NCBI GenBank assembly: GCA_963730365.1
Contig: CAVSRM010000010.1
Span: 310,001-374,000, forward strand
Origin: Fodinibacter sp963730365
GTDB taxonomy: Bacteria > Actinomycetota > Actinomycetes > Actinomycetales > Dermatophilaceae
DNA: 64,000 bases
Direction of reading: 5' to 3'
Position 1 is the first letter of the stretch. Each line of letters opens with the position of its first letter. The notes under the pieces were generated by a model. It saw only the letters and a list, made by a program, of their open reading frames with translations. It made no database searches and had not been told where the DNA came from. The position numbers and the translations under genes were made by a program. This document shows positions 15,802 through 23,793 of the stretch, piece by piece.

Positions 15802-18067
15802 ATGTCGGGACCTGTCGTCGCGGCGGCGTTGTTGTTCACCCTGGCGGGGCCCCGCCGCCTTCGCTGCACCGCCGGCCGACGCGAACACCGAAACGCAGGC
15901 CGAAGCCGAAGCAGAGGCCGAAGCGGAAGCCGGAGCAGCGGCCGGTGACGGCGCTGCCGCAGGTGCCGTTGGTGTTGGTACCGCCGGAGCAGCCACCGGG
16001 AGTGGGTCGACTGCTGGTGCGGTCACGTCGGTGTCCGCGCGCCGCGGCGGCGAGTGATCCAGCTGAGCTCGCGTCCGACGACGCCTCACTCGATGAGCGC
16101 GCTCCGGCGTCCGGATCGCCTGGAAGCTGGCTCCGCAGCGGCGGCCGAAGCCGAATCGGTCTCTGCGGAGAGTGAGATCGAGGCAGAGTCCGAAGTCGAG
16201 GTAGAAGCCGGAAACGGTTCGGCGGTGGCTGTTGGAGGGTCGGGCACATCGGGTTCGACGGCAAGCGTCAACTCGATCGCGAAGAAGACGGGGAAGAAGT
16301 CGTTCGACGCGTCGTCTGCGCTGCTTGCCGAGAGTGCCACCGACGCCACCACGTCCAACGTGGGAATCCTCGTTCACCCCAAAACTAGCAGAGCCGTTGA
16401 CCGTTCTCGGATCCGCCGACCTGTTGGCAGAGGACGACACCGCTTTGGTGTGTGAGCAGGAAGGCCCCGTACTGGAGTGTGAGGACGCGGCGAACGACGA
16501 GGTGGAAGCCGAAGCGGAGGCCGAGACCGAGATGGGTGCTGCCGCTGCCGGCGCAACAGGGGCCGCCGGCGTCGTCGCTGCGGGCCTGAACGCACGCGCG
16601 GACGCAGACACGTCGACGGCGATCTCGACCTCGACCTCGGACGTCACAGGGGCGGAGCCGACCACCACGACCGAGGAGGCGCCCACCAGGACCGCTTCGA
16701 GGGACGCTGCGGTGGAGGCCGACCAGCAGCTGAGTTCCGAATCCGAGGTCGAGCTCGAAGCAGAGGTCGAGGCAGAGGTGGCGAACAGCGCTGCCGCAGC
16801 CGCCGCCGTCGCAGCGGGCGCGGGAGGCCAGAGCGGACCTGGCTCGAGTGCGCTCATCTCGGCATCGACCGCGTCGTCGACATCGACACTCGACGACAGG
16901 GGGAGCCTCGTCAGGAACAACGACCGCCGCGACAACGATCGAGACGTGGTGTTCAAGTCGAAGGTCCCAACCGTGGACGCCGACACCCTCACGGATGCGG
17001 AGGCGGAAGCCGAAGCCACCGCGGAGATGACCGCCAACGGGGCTCCCCTGGCGTTCAACGACGTCGATGCACACGCAACCGGCGATACAGAGGCGGAGGC
17101 GACGTCCACCGAGGCTGTCACCGTTACGTTCGGCGGACCCGCATCTCGTACCGCCGACAACAGCGTGCTCGACATCTCGCTGCCGGCGTTCGTGGCGTTC
17201 GACGCCAAGGCACTCGGCGGATCTCCCCAGGAAGTTGAGGCTGAGGTCGAGAGCGAAGCCGAGGCCGCAGTCGGCTACAAGTCGGCCGCGGCCGGCGCGG
17301 CGGCGGTCTCAGGACAGGCGAGAAACGGAATCGGCCAGATGAGCGGCCAGTCGCTGTCTGCGACAGAGACCAACACGAAGGTCTATGCGAACGACGCCAA
17401 CGTCGTCGAGCACGTTGGACGATCGCTTCCCGCCGGCTCGGAAGCACTGCCGGCCGGTATCGAGGTAGAGGTCGAAGCCGAAGCCGAAGCGGAGGCCGAA
17501 GTCGGTGAGAGCTCTGCGGCTGCTGGCGCCGGTGCCGGATTCGCGGGAGTGCCGTCTGAGGCCGACTACGCCGTCGCCGACACGGAGACGACGGACTTCG
17601 CAGCTGCGGCGGTGTCGGCGGCAGGCCCGATCACCGAGATCCAGATGACCGTGCCGGACGGCGACAGCGGTGTGGTGTTCGCGACGGCAACGGCAACCGA
17701 CCCGAACTGTGGTGGCGTGGCGGTTGCGGTCGCCGTTGCGGGAATCGGAACCAACCCTGACGGAACGGAGAACGAGTTGGAGGCCGAGGCCGAAGACGAG
17801 TGCTCCGCAAGCGCGACCGTCACGATCTCGATCGACGGCGACTCGGACGTCGTCAGCAGGGCCGGCGAGGCCGTCACACAGGGATCGCCGGCTTCCAGGC
17901 TGCTTGCTGAAACCGAGAGCGAGACCGAGGTCGAGGTCGAGGTGGAGGCTGAGGCCGGCTCGGGTGTCGGAGCCGTCAGCGTGGCGGTCGGCACGGCTGG
18001 ACGGTTCCCCGTCGCCGCGACATCCACATCGACGACGACTCAGCCGGTCGTGGTCGCAGCACGCTGA
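15802..18067 (+). pseudogene. Secreted glutamate-rich repeat protein, 5' part frameshifted
   Basis: Joining frames gives one protein of about 750 residues. ATG 15802 (GGAG ten bases before) begins MSGPVVAAALLFTLAG, a signal-peptide core; the matching end PAAFAAPPADANTE is in the next frame, implying an extra base near GGGGCCCC (15846-15853). Three more shifts of the same sense follow near 16035-16060, 16120-16140 and 16376-16384 (CCCCAAAA). The mature part has about nine modules, each an acidic run of alternating E and A/V (for example EAEAEAEAEAG, EVEVEAEAEAEAEAEVG) followed by an Ala/Gly/Ser/Val-rich stretch, spaced roughly 220-350 bases apart in most cases. Only one cysteine pair region (PNCGG, DECSA) is seen late. 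Function unknown; a surface or ion-binding role is a guess. Indels could be real or assembly errors. Confidence 0.6.
16232..18067 (+). CDS. Longest intact frame of the glutamate-rich repeat protein
   Basis: This uninterrupted frame ends at TGA 18067. Its first 50 residues from ATG 16232 are arginine-rich and look like out-of-frame reading; convincing sequence starts at TPKLAEPLTVLGSADLLAED (about 16374). It carries modules three to nine: EVEAEAEAETEMG, SEVELEAEVEAEVANS, DAEAEAEATAEM, EVEAEVESEAEAAVG, IEVEVEAEAEAEAEVGES, ELEAEAEDECS and ETEVEVEVEAEAGSG. The C-terminal PITEIQMTVPDGDSGVVFA to TVTISIDGDSDVV region looks like beta-structure. There is no membrane anchor or sorting signal at the end. 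Codon use is somewhat less GC-biased (many GAA, GCA, GTT) than in neighbours, which may mean transfer or relaxed selection. Confidence 0.5.
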   Translation: MEGRAHRVRRQASTRSRRRRGRSRSTRRLRCLPRVPPTPPRPTWESSFTPKLAEPLTVLGSADLLAEDDTALVCEQEGPVLECEDAANDEVEAEAEAETEMGAAAAGATGAAGVVAAGLNARADADTSTAISTSTSDVTGAEPTTTTEEAPTRTASRDAAVEADQQLSSESEVELEAEVEAEVANSAAAAAAVAAGAGGQSGPGSSALISASTASSTSTLDDRGSLVRNNDRRDNDRDVVFKSKVPTVDADTLTDAEAEAEATAEMTANGAPLAFNDVDAHATGDTEAEATSTEAVTVTFGGPASRTADNSVLDISLPAFVAFDAKALGGSPQEVEAEVESEAEAAVGYKSAAAGAAAVSGQARNGIGQMSGQSLSATETNTKVYANDANVVEHVGRSLPAGSEALPAGIEVEVEAEAEAEAEVGESSAAAGAGAGFAGVPSEADYAVADTETTDFAAAAVSAAGPITEIQMTVPDGDSGVVFATATATDPNCGGVAVAVAVAGIGTNPDGTENELEAEAEDECSASATVTISIDGDSDVVSRAGEAVTQGSPASRLLAETESETEVEVEVEAEAGSGVGAVSVAVGTAGRFPVAATSTSTTTQPVVVAAR

Positions 18068-18072
18068 CGGGG

Positions 18073-18420
18073 TCAGGCAGCGCCGCTGGTGCGGTGTGGG
18101 ATCGCGGCGAGGGCGACTGCACGAGCCGTTTCGTCGGCATGCTGGTCGAGGATCCTCAGCATGACGGGCGCGGCCTCTTCTCCTGCAGGCGTGAGGCTGA
18201 CGAGGACAGCACGCCCGTGGGGGGGGCGTCGTCGGTCAGCGTGCAGCGGAGCATGCCGTGGCGTTCCAGGCGGTCCAGGAGGCCGGCGACTCCGGCGGGG
18301 GCACGGCCCTGCGGCAGCGGGCCAGTCGGCGAGCCTTACCCCCGTGGGGCGGAGCTCGGCCTGCTCACCCAGATGCTGGGTCGAGTCCGGGAGGCCGGCG
18401 GCGAAACAGTGGAACGCTGA
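18073..18420 (-). pseudogene. MarR-family regulator remnant, frameshifted
   Basis: Reading the minus strand, RAPAGVAGLLDRLERHGML and RCTLTDDAP form the recognition helix and wing entry of a MarR winged helix. HGRAVLVSLTPAGEEAAP (the second wing, D-x-R-x-x-x-V-x-L-T-x-x-G) is in another frame. The shift lies at a run of eight G (18219-18226, plus strand). A further shift seems needed upstream, where ELRPT and RLADW resemble the preceding helix. The N-terminal dimer helix is not recognisable. It ends five bases beyond the end of the acidic-repeat gene, tail to tail. Confidence 0.6.
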
Positions 18421-18435
18421 GTCGACCGAAGCAGA

Positions 18436-19332
18436 TCAGTCGCCCTCTGAGTACTTCGCGCGCTTCACGACGAGCGGGTCGGGAGAGTGGACCACGTTGG
18501 GGTCCTTGCCCTCGTAGTCGAACTGGTTCAAGAAGGCGCGCATCGCGTTGATCCGGGCCCGCTTCTTGTCGTTGCTCTTCACCTGCATCCACGGCGCGCG
18601 CTTCTTGTCCGTGTTGCTGATCATCGCCTCCTTGGCCGCGGTGTAGTCCTCCCAGCGGTCCAGGCTCTCGAGGTCCATCGGTGACAGCTTCCACCGGCGG
18701 ACGGGGTCGATCTGACGGATCGCGAACCGGGTGCGCTGCTCGCTCCGCGTCACCGAGAACCACAGCTTGGTCACCGTCGTCCCGGAGTCCACCAGCATCC
18801 GCTCGAACATCGGCGCCTGGGTCATGAACGTGCCGTACTGCTCGTCGGTGCAGAAGCCCATCACCCGCTCGACACCTGCGCGGTTGTACCAGGAACGGTC
18901 GAAGAGGACGATCTCGCCGGCGGTGGGCAGATGCTCGACATAGCGCTGGAAGTACCACTGCCCCTGCTCGTTGCTGGAGGGCTTGGTCAGCGCCACGACG
19001 CGGGCGCCACGCGGGTTGAGGTGCTCCATGAAACGCTTGATCGTGCCTCCCTTGCCTGCTGCGTCGCGGCCCTCGAACACGATCACGTGCTTGGCGCCAC
19101 TGTCCTGCGACCAGTACTGGAACTTCAGCAGCTCCACCTGGAGGCGGTACTTCTCCTCCTCGTAGACCTCCCGATCGATCAGCTCGTCGTAGGGGTAGTC
19201 CTCGCGCCAGGTCTCCACCGCGCTCCCGTCGGGTGCGATGAGCATCGGGTCGTCACCCTTGCTGCCGTGGACGGTGTAGCCCTCGACTCGGAGGTGGTCG
19301 ATGTACTCGCGAAGGTTCATCTGCTGCGCCAT
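18436..19332 (-). CDS. ppk2: Polyphosphate kinase 2 (PPK2 family)
   Basis: 298 residues, the usual length for single-domain PPK2 enzymes. Walker A is EGRDAAGKGGTIKR (residues 87-100), the Walker B/lid region is VLFDRSWYNRAGVERVMGF, and the conserved WKLSPMDLES and KKRAPWMQVKSNDKKRAR segments follow. PPK2 transfers phosphate between polyphosphate and nucleotides, mainly making NTP or NDP from polyP. ATG 19332 (MAQQMNLREYID) is a natural start. It stands alone, with about 290 bases upstream before dnaB holding no gene. Confidence 0.93.
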   Translation of the reverse strand: MAQQMNLREYIDHLRVEGYTVHGSKGDDPMLIAPDGSAVETWREDYPYDELIDREVYEEEKYRLQVELLKFQYWSQDSGAKHVIVFEGRDAAGKGGTIKRFMEHLNPRGARVVALTKPSSNEQGQWYFQRYVEHLPTAGEIVLFDRSWYNRAGVERVMGFCTDEQYGTFMTQAPMFERMLVDSGTTVTKLWFSVTRSEQRTRFAIRQIDPVRRWKLSPMDLESLDRWEDYTAAKEAMISNTDKKRAPWMQVKSNDKKRARINAMRAFLNQFDYEGKDPNVVHSPDPLVVKRAKYSEGD

Positions 19333-19623
19333 GCCCCTTTCTAGCGCATCGGGTGCACCACGTCCCGCCGGCCCATGCTCGAAGCCCCCGCAGACCGCTG
19401 ACCTGAGAGCTCACACGATCGCCGAGGGTGACCGGGTGCGTCCGGTGCTCGACCTATCCGGACCGGCGGGCCCGGGCCGATGAGGACGTTCGCGCCGCCA
19501 ACAGCGACGCCGGGTGCGGGCGAACCTGGAATCAACGGCCGTTCTGACAGCGTTGAGTGGATCTCGACAGCACTGATGACACGTCGCTGCATCTCGACAT
19601 CTCGACAACACGGCATCTCGACA
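19333..19623. other. Gene-free gap between dnaB and ppk2
   Basis: Apart from four scattered copies of ATCTCGACA between about 19560 and 19620 I see nothing here. The region should hold the ppk2 promoter and the dnaB transcript end, but no hairpin stands out. Confidence 0.3.
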
Positions 19624-20997
19624 CTAGAAGCCGCCATCGCGGGCCATGTTGTTGAACCGGCTGTAGTGCCCTTGGAAAGCCAGGACGATGTCCTTGGTCG
19701 GGCCGTTTCGGTGCTTGGCCACGATGACGTCGGCCTCACCGTCGCGCTCGGGGTCCGAGCGGTCGCGGTGCAGCAGGATCACGACGTCCGCGTCCTGCTC
19801 GATGGAGCCCGATTCTCGCAGGTCCGACATCTGCGGCCGCTTGTCGGTGCGCTGCTCCGGCCCGCGGTTGAGCTGGCTGATCGCGATCACCGGCACCTCG
19901 AGCTCCTTGGCGAGGAGCTTGAGGGCACGGGAGAACTCGGCGACCTCCTGCTGGCGCGACTCGACCTTCTTGCCCGAGCTCATCAGCTGCAGGTAGTCGA
20001 TGATCACCATCTTGAGGTTGTGCTGCTGCTTGAGCCGACGACACTTCGCCCGGATCTCCATGAGGGACATGTTGGGGCTGTCGTCGATGAACAACGGGCT
20101 GTCGGAGATCTTGCCCATGATCCGGGCCAGCTTGTTCCACTGCTCCTGGCTCTTCAGGCCCTTGCGCAGGTCCTGGAGCTGGATCGTCGCCTCGGCCGAG
20201 AGGATGCGCATGGTGATCTCGGTGCGACTCATCTCGAGGGAGAACACTGCGGTGGCCATGTTGTGCTTGATCGCCGCAGCCCGGGCGATGTCGATGCCCA
20301 GCGTCGACTTGCCCACGGCCGGCCTCGCCGCGACGACGATCATCTGCCCGGGGTGCAGCCCGTTGGTGAGCTCGTCGAGCTCGAGGAATCCGGTCGGCAC
20401 ACCGATCATCTCGTCGGTGCGCCCCGACGCCGCCTCGATCTCCTCCATCGTCTCGTTGAGGAGCTCGCCGAGGATCGTGTAGTCCTCGCTCCCGCGAACC
20501 TCCGCGACCGAGTAGACCTCGGCCTGAGCCCGGTTGACGATGTCGTCGATGTCGCCCTCGCCCTGGGCGTAGCCCATCTGGACGATGCGCGTGCCGGCCT
20601 CGACGAGGCGGCGCAGGACGGCCCGCTCGTGGACGATCTCGGCGTAGTAGCCGGCGTTGGCCGCGGTCGGCACCGACTGGATGAGCTGGTGGAGATAGGC
20701 CTGACCACCGACCCGGGTGATGTCGCCGCGCTTGGACAGCTCGTCGGCGACGGTGATGGCATCGGCCGGCTCACCCCGCCCGAAGAGGTCGAGCACGGCG
20801 TCGAAGATGAGCTCGTGGGCCGGACGGTAGAAGTCGTGCGCCTTGACGGCCTCGAGGCAGTCGGCGATCGCGTCCTTGTTGATGAGCATCGACCCCAGGA
20901 CCGACTGCTCGGCGTGGAGGTCCTGCGGTGGCAGGCGCTCGTCGGGAGGGCCTTGCGCCTGCCCCCCGAACGCCGTGCTCAGCTCCGCGATCGACAC
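19624..20997 (-). CDS. dnaB: Replicative DNA helicase DnaB
   Basis: 457 residues from GTG 20997 (MSIAELSTAFGG), with GGAAGGGAGGGG just upstream. The N-terminal collar domain starts PPQDLHAEQSVLGSMLINKD. The RecA-like ATPase holds Walker A ARPAVGKST (224-232), Walker B KMVIIDYLQLM (about 332-342), and the DnaB4 motif SQLNRGPEQRTDKRPQMSDL with SGSIEQDAD. It unwinds DNA at the replication fork as a hexamer and binds primase. No intein interrupts it, unlike some actinobacterial dnaB genes. In many relatives it follows rplI; here the upstream gene is DUF2277, past a region with DnaA-box-like sites. Confidence 0.96.
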   Translation of the reverse strand: MSIAELSTAFGGQAQGPPDERLPPQDLHAEQSVLGSMLINKDAIADCLEAVKAHDFYRPAHELIFDAVLDLFGRGEPADAITVADELSKRGDITRVGGQAYLHQLIQSVPTAANAGYYAEIVHERAVLRRLVEAGTRIVQMGYAQGEGDIDDIVNRAQAEVYSVAEVRGSEDYTILGELLNETMEEIEAASGRTDEMIGVPTGFLELDELTNGLHPGQMIVVAARPAVGKSTLGIDIARAAAIKHNMATAVFSLEMSRTEITMRILSAEATIQLQDLRKGLKSQEQWNKLARIMGKISDSPLFIDDSPNMSLMEIRAKCRRLKQQHNLKMVIIDYLQLMSSGKKVESRQQEVAEFSRALKLLAKELEVPVIAISQLNRGPEQRTDKRPQMSDLRESGSIEQDADVVILLHRDRSDPERDGEADVIVAKHRNGPTKDIVLAFQGHYSRFNNMARDGGF

Positions 20998-21383
20998 CCG
21001 CCAACCCCTCCCTTCCCGGCCTGCACCGGGCTCGCTCCAGCATCGTTGACATCGCGTCGTCCGGTCTGGGTCCACCCCATCAGAGGCCACCGACAACGAG
21101 CCGACGAGTCACCGTAGGGTCCCCCCGACCCGCTCGCCAAGACCAGCGGGCGAGTTCAGCCGAACGGATGTGCACAACGTGTGGACAACGTGGGGAAAAC
21201 GCCCGGCCCGGTTGTGCACCGACGGTGCAGAACCCTGTGGACCGAGCCGTCAGGGTGCCAAGTGCAACGCCCTGACCTGCACCGATGCCATCCACCCCCT
21301 GTGGAGCCGAGAAAGTTACGGGCGTGTCGCGGTCCACACCCGGGGGCACCGGCTGCGGCCGGGTCCGCGGACTGTCGGTGCGG
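20998..21383. promoter_or_regulatory. dnaB upstream region with clustered DnaA-box-like 9-mers
   Basis: No gene is seen in 386 bases. Minus-strand TTGTGCACA (21169-21177) and TTGTCCACA (21180-21188), plus-strand TTGTGCACC (21212-21220), minus-strand CGGTCCACA (21236-21244), a weaker GGCTCCACA (21300-21308) and plus-strand CGGTCCACA (21330-21338) resemble the actinobacterial DnaA box TTGTCCACA. Six such words in 170 bases is more than expected by chance. They sit upstream of dnaB and could couple its expression to DnaA. Confidence 0.55.
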
Positions 21384-21659
21384 TCAGGCACCCCGGCCGT
21401 AGCGCTCCGCGGCCCGCGCCCTGGCCTTCGCGGCCTCGACCTCGCGGTCCTTCGGCGGGGCAGCGGTGACGAGCTGGTCGAGCAGCCGACGGGTCGCCTC
21501 GGCCACCTCTCGGACCGCGGTGTCGAAGGCCTCCTGGTTGGCCTGTGATGGACGGGTGGCCCCGCTGACCTTCCGCACGTACTGGAGGGACGCGGCATAC
21601 ACCTCGTCCTCCGTCGCGGGCGGGGCGAAGTTGTGGAGCTGACGGATGTTCCGGCACAT
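21384..21659 (-). CDS. DUF2277 family protein
   Basis: 91 residues from ATG 21659. The start MCRNIRQLHNFAPPATEDEV and the following ASLQYVRKVSG are diagnostic of DUF2277, a small helical family widespread in Actinobacteria with no known function. The C terminus is a charged helix (KDREVEAAKARARAAERYG). It is upstream of the DnaA-box region and divergent from the CoA-transferase gene. Confidence 0.88.
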   Translation of the reverse strand: MCRNIRQLHNFAPPATEDEVYAASLQYVRKVSGATRPSQANQEAFDTAVREVAEATRRLLDQLVTAAPPKDREVEAAKARARAAERYGRGA

Positions 21660-21779
21660 CCCCCAACCGTAGGCCGTGCCCTCCGTCGCCACACCCCCTC
21701 GGACCCACCCCATCCCCGAACTCCCAGGAAAGTCCACCCTCACCTGACGGGCGGACCCCGAACGCGAGAGGATGGACCC

Positions 21780-23006
21780 ATGCGGATCGTGAGCATCGAG
21801 GACCTCGGCCGATACTTCGCCTCCCTGCCGGGCAACCCCCGAGTCGTCGTGTCGGGCAACGTCGCCGTCCCCTGGGAGGCGGTGCGCGCGCTGGACGAGA
21901 ACAAGGACACCTACACGATCCACGCCCTCAACGCGCCGCCGGGCATCCCCGACCGCGAGGGCGTCACGGCCGAGACCTGCTTCGTCGGCGCCGGCATGCG
22001 CCGTCACTCGACCCTGTCCTACGTGCCGAGCCGACTCTCCCTCGTCCCGGTGCTGCTCCAGCGGCGGATCCCGCCGGACGTCGTCATCGTGCACTGCGCG
22101 CCGCCCCGCGACGGGCAGCTGTCGCTCGGCATCGAGGTCAACGTCCTCCCGGCAGCCATCGAGGGATGCCGGGGCCGGTCCGGTCGCGTCATCGCGGTGA
22201 TCAACGACCAGATGCCTTACACCTACGGCGACGCCCAGGTGTCGGTGGAGGCGGTCGACTTCGCCATCGAGGTCTCGACCCCGGTCCTCACGCACGAACC
22301 CACGGCTCCCGATCCCGACAGCCGCGCCATCGGCGAGCGGGTGGCGAGCAGGGTGAGCGACGGCGCGACCCTCCAGATGGGCATCGGGGGGGTTCCCGAT
22401 GCGACCCTGACCGCCCTCAGCGGCCGCCGGGGCCTGCGCATCTGGACCGAGATGTTCTCCGACGGCGTGCTCGCGCTCGACCGGGTTGGCGCACTCGATG
22501 ACCGGCACCCGCTCACGGCATCCTTCATCTTCGGCTCCCGCGAGCTCTACGACTGGCTCGACGGCAACCACCGGGTCCGGATGATGCGAACCGAGCACAC
22601 CAACGACCCGGGCCTCATCGCCCAGCAGCGGATGATGACCTCGGTCAACACCGCGCTCGAGGTGGACCTCTTCGGCCAGGCCAACGCCTCGCGGATCAAC
22701 GCCCGCATCTACTCGGGGTTCGGCGGCCAGACCGACTTCATCGTGGGGGCCATGCACTCCTCCGGTGGGCAGTCCTTCATCGCCCTGCGGTCCTGGCACC
22801 CCAAGGCCGACGTCTCGACGGTCGTGCCGCTCCTCGACGAGCCGGTGACGAGCTTCCAGCAGAGTGCCATCGTGACCGAGCACGGGGTCGCCGAGCTGTG
22901 GGGCTACGACCAGCAGGCACAGTGCCGCCACATCATCCGCGACGCCGCCCATCCACGGGTGCGTGACGAGCTGTGGGAGGAAGCCGGGGCCCTGGGCCTC
23001 GCCTGA
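21780..23006 (+). CDS. Acetyl-CoA hydrolase/transferase family protein (4-hydroxybutyrate CoA-transferase-like)
   Basis: 408 residues from ATG 21780. LQMGIGGVPDATLTAL is the CoA-binding loop and LRIWTEMFSDGVLAL carries the catalytic glutamate of family I CoA-transferases (E in TEMFSDG). IYSGFGGQTDFIVGAMHSS is the conserved C-terminal substrate region. The fold of two halves (residues 1-190 and 190-408) is as expected for 4-hydroxybutyrate or acetate CoA-transferases and acetyl-CoA hydrolases. Substrate not certain. The stop codon overlaps the start of the next gene (TGATG). Confidence 0.87.
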   Translation: MRIVSIEDLGRYFASLPGNPRVVVSGNVAVPWEAVRALDENKDTYTIHALNAPPGIPDREGVTAETCFVGAGMRRHSTLSYVPSRLSLVPVLLQRRIPPDVVIVHCAPPRDGQLSLGIEVNVLPAAIEGCRGRSGRVIAVINDQMPYTYGDAQVSVEAVDFAIEVSTPVLTHEPTAPDPDSRAIGERVASRVSDGATLQMGIGGVPDATLTALSGRRGLRIWTEMFSDGVLALDRVGALDDRHPLTASFIFGSRELYDWLDGNHRVRMMRTEHTNDPGLIAQQRMMTSVNTALEVDLFGQANASRINARIYSGFGGQTDFIVGAMHSSGGQSFIALRSWHPKADVSTVVPLLDEPVTSFQQSAIVTEHGVAELWGYDQQAQCRHIIRDAAHPRVRDELWEEAGALGLA

Positions 23007-23755
23007 TGCCCGAGCCGCCTGTCGAGCCCGTCGGCAGGGCCAGCGGAGCCGCACCCGACGCACGGGTCGCGACAGCCATCCGGCAGGCTCTCGAGTCCGC
23101 CGGGGACCCCGAGCGCGCGGCAGCCCAGCAGGCCTACCTGAAGTCGGTGATGCCCCACCGCGGCATCACCTCGCCCGAGCGCGAGGCCATCCTGCGGCCG
23201 ATCCTGGCCGACCCGCAGCTCGCACCGACCGGTCGTGGAGTGTGGGAGGCGACCGTCCGTGACCTCTGGGACCACGCCACCCACCGGGAGGAGCGGTATG
23301 CCGCGATCGCCCTCAGCGGGCACCGCGCCGCCAGGGCGTGGCAGGACGTCGACGCCCTCGAGCTCTACCGGCACCTCGTGGTCACGGGTGCCTGGTGGGA
23401 CCTCGTGGATCCCGTGGCTGTCGACCGTGTCGGCCCGATCCTCCTCTCCCACAGGGCCGCTGCCACTCCGATGATGCGTGCTTGGTCGGAAGCCGGCAGC
23501 TTCTGGTTGCGCCGCACGGCGATCCTCGCGCAGCTCAAGCACAAGGACGCCACCGACCTGGGCCTCCTCTCCCACGCCATCGACAGCAATCTGGAGGGCA
23601 CGGCCCACGGGCACGAGTTCTTCGTGCGCAAGGCGATCGGATGGGCCCTGCGCCAGCACGCCCGCACCGACCCCGAGTGGGTCGTCCGCTTCGTTGACGC
23701 TCGCGGGTCTCGGCTGTCGGGCCTCTCGCGCCGCGAGGCCCTCAAGCACCTCTGA
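23006..23755 (+). CDS. AlkD-like DNA alkylation repair protein
   Basis: 249 residues translated from ATG 23006, which shares one base with the upstream stop. The all-helical HEAT-like repeats show KSVMPHRGITSPEREAIL at the N terminus and LWDHATHREERYAAIAL in the middle. WWDLVDPVA and AIGWALRQHARTDPEWVVRF are signatures of AlkC/AlkD glycosylases, including the tryptophan/aspartate used for flipping-free base excision. It should remove alkylated purines such as N3-methyladenine. Coupling to a CoA-transferase is probably only organisational. Confidence 0.87.
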   Translation: MPEPPVEPVGRASGAAPDARVATAIRQALESAGDPERAAAQQAYLKSVMPHRGITSPEREAILRPILADPQLAPTGRGVWEATVRDLWDHATHREERYAAIALSGHRAARAWQDVDALELYRHLVVTGAWWDLVDPVAVDRVGPILLSHRAAATPMMRAWSEAGSFWLRRTAILAQLKHKDATDLGLLSHAIDSNLEGTAHGHEFFVRKAIGWALRQHARTDPEWVVRFVDARGSRLSGLSRREALKHL

Positions 23756-23793
23756 CCGGGCGCCTCCGCTGTCGGGAGCCGATCTCTGCGACA

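Noticed and set aside
15845..16384. Programmed ribosomal frameshifting as the main explanation
   Set aside because: Four events in one message would be extraordinary, and no slippery heptamer with a following stem is evident; indel error or decay is simpler.
15484..17208. Long opposite-strand frame rich in Ser/Ala
   Set aside because: It is the mirror of the repetitive glutamate codons; the plus strand shows a signal peptide, module order and better codon use.
19560..19620. ATCTCGACA short repeats as an operator array
   Set aside because: Spacing is irregular and the word is short, so chance or local slippage explains it.
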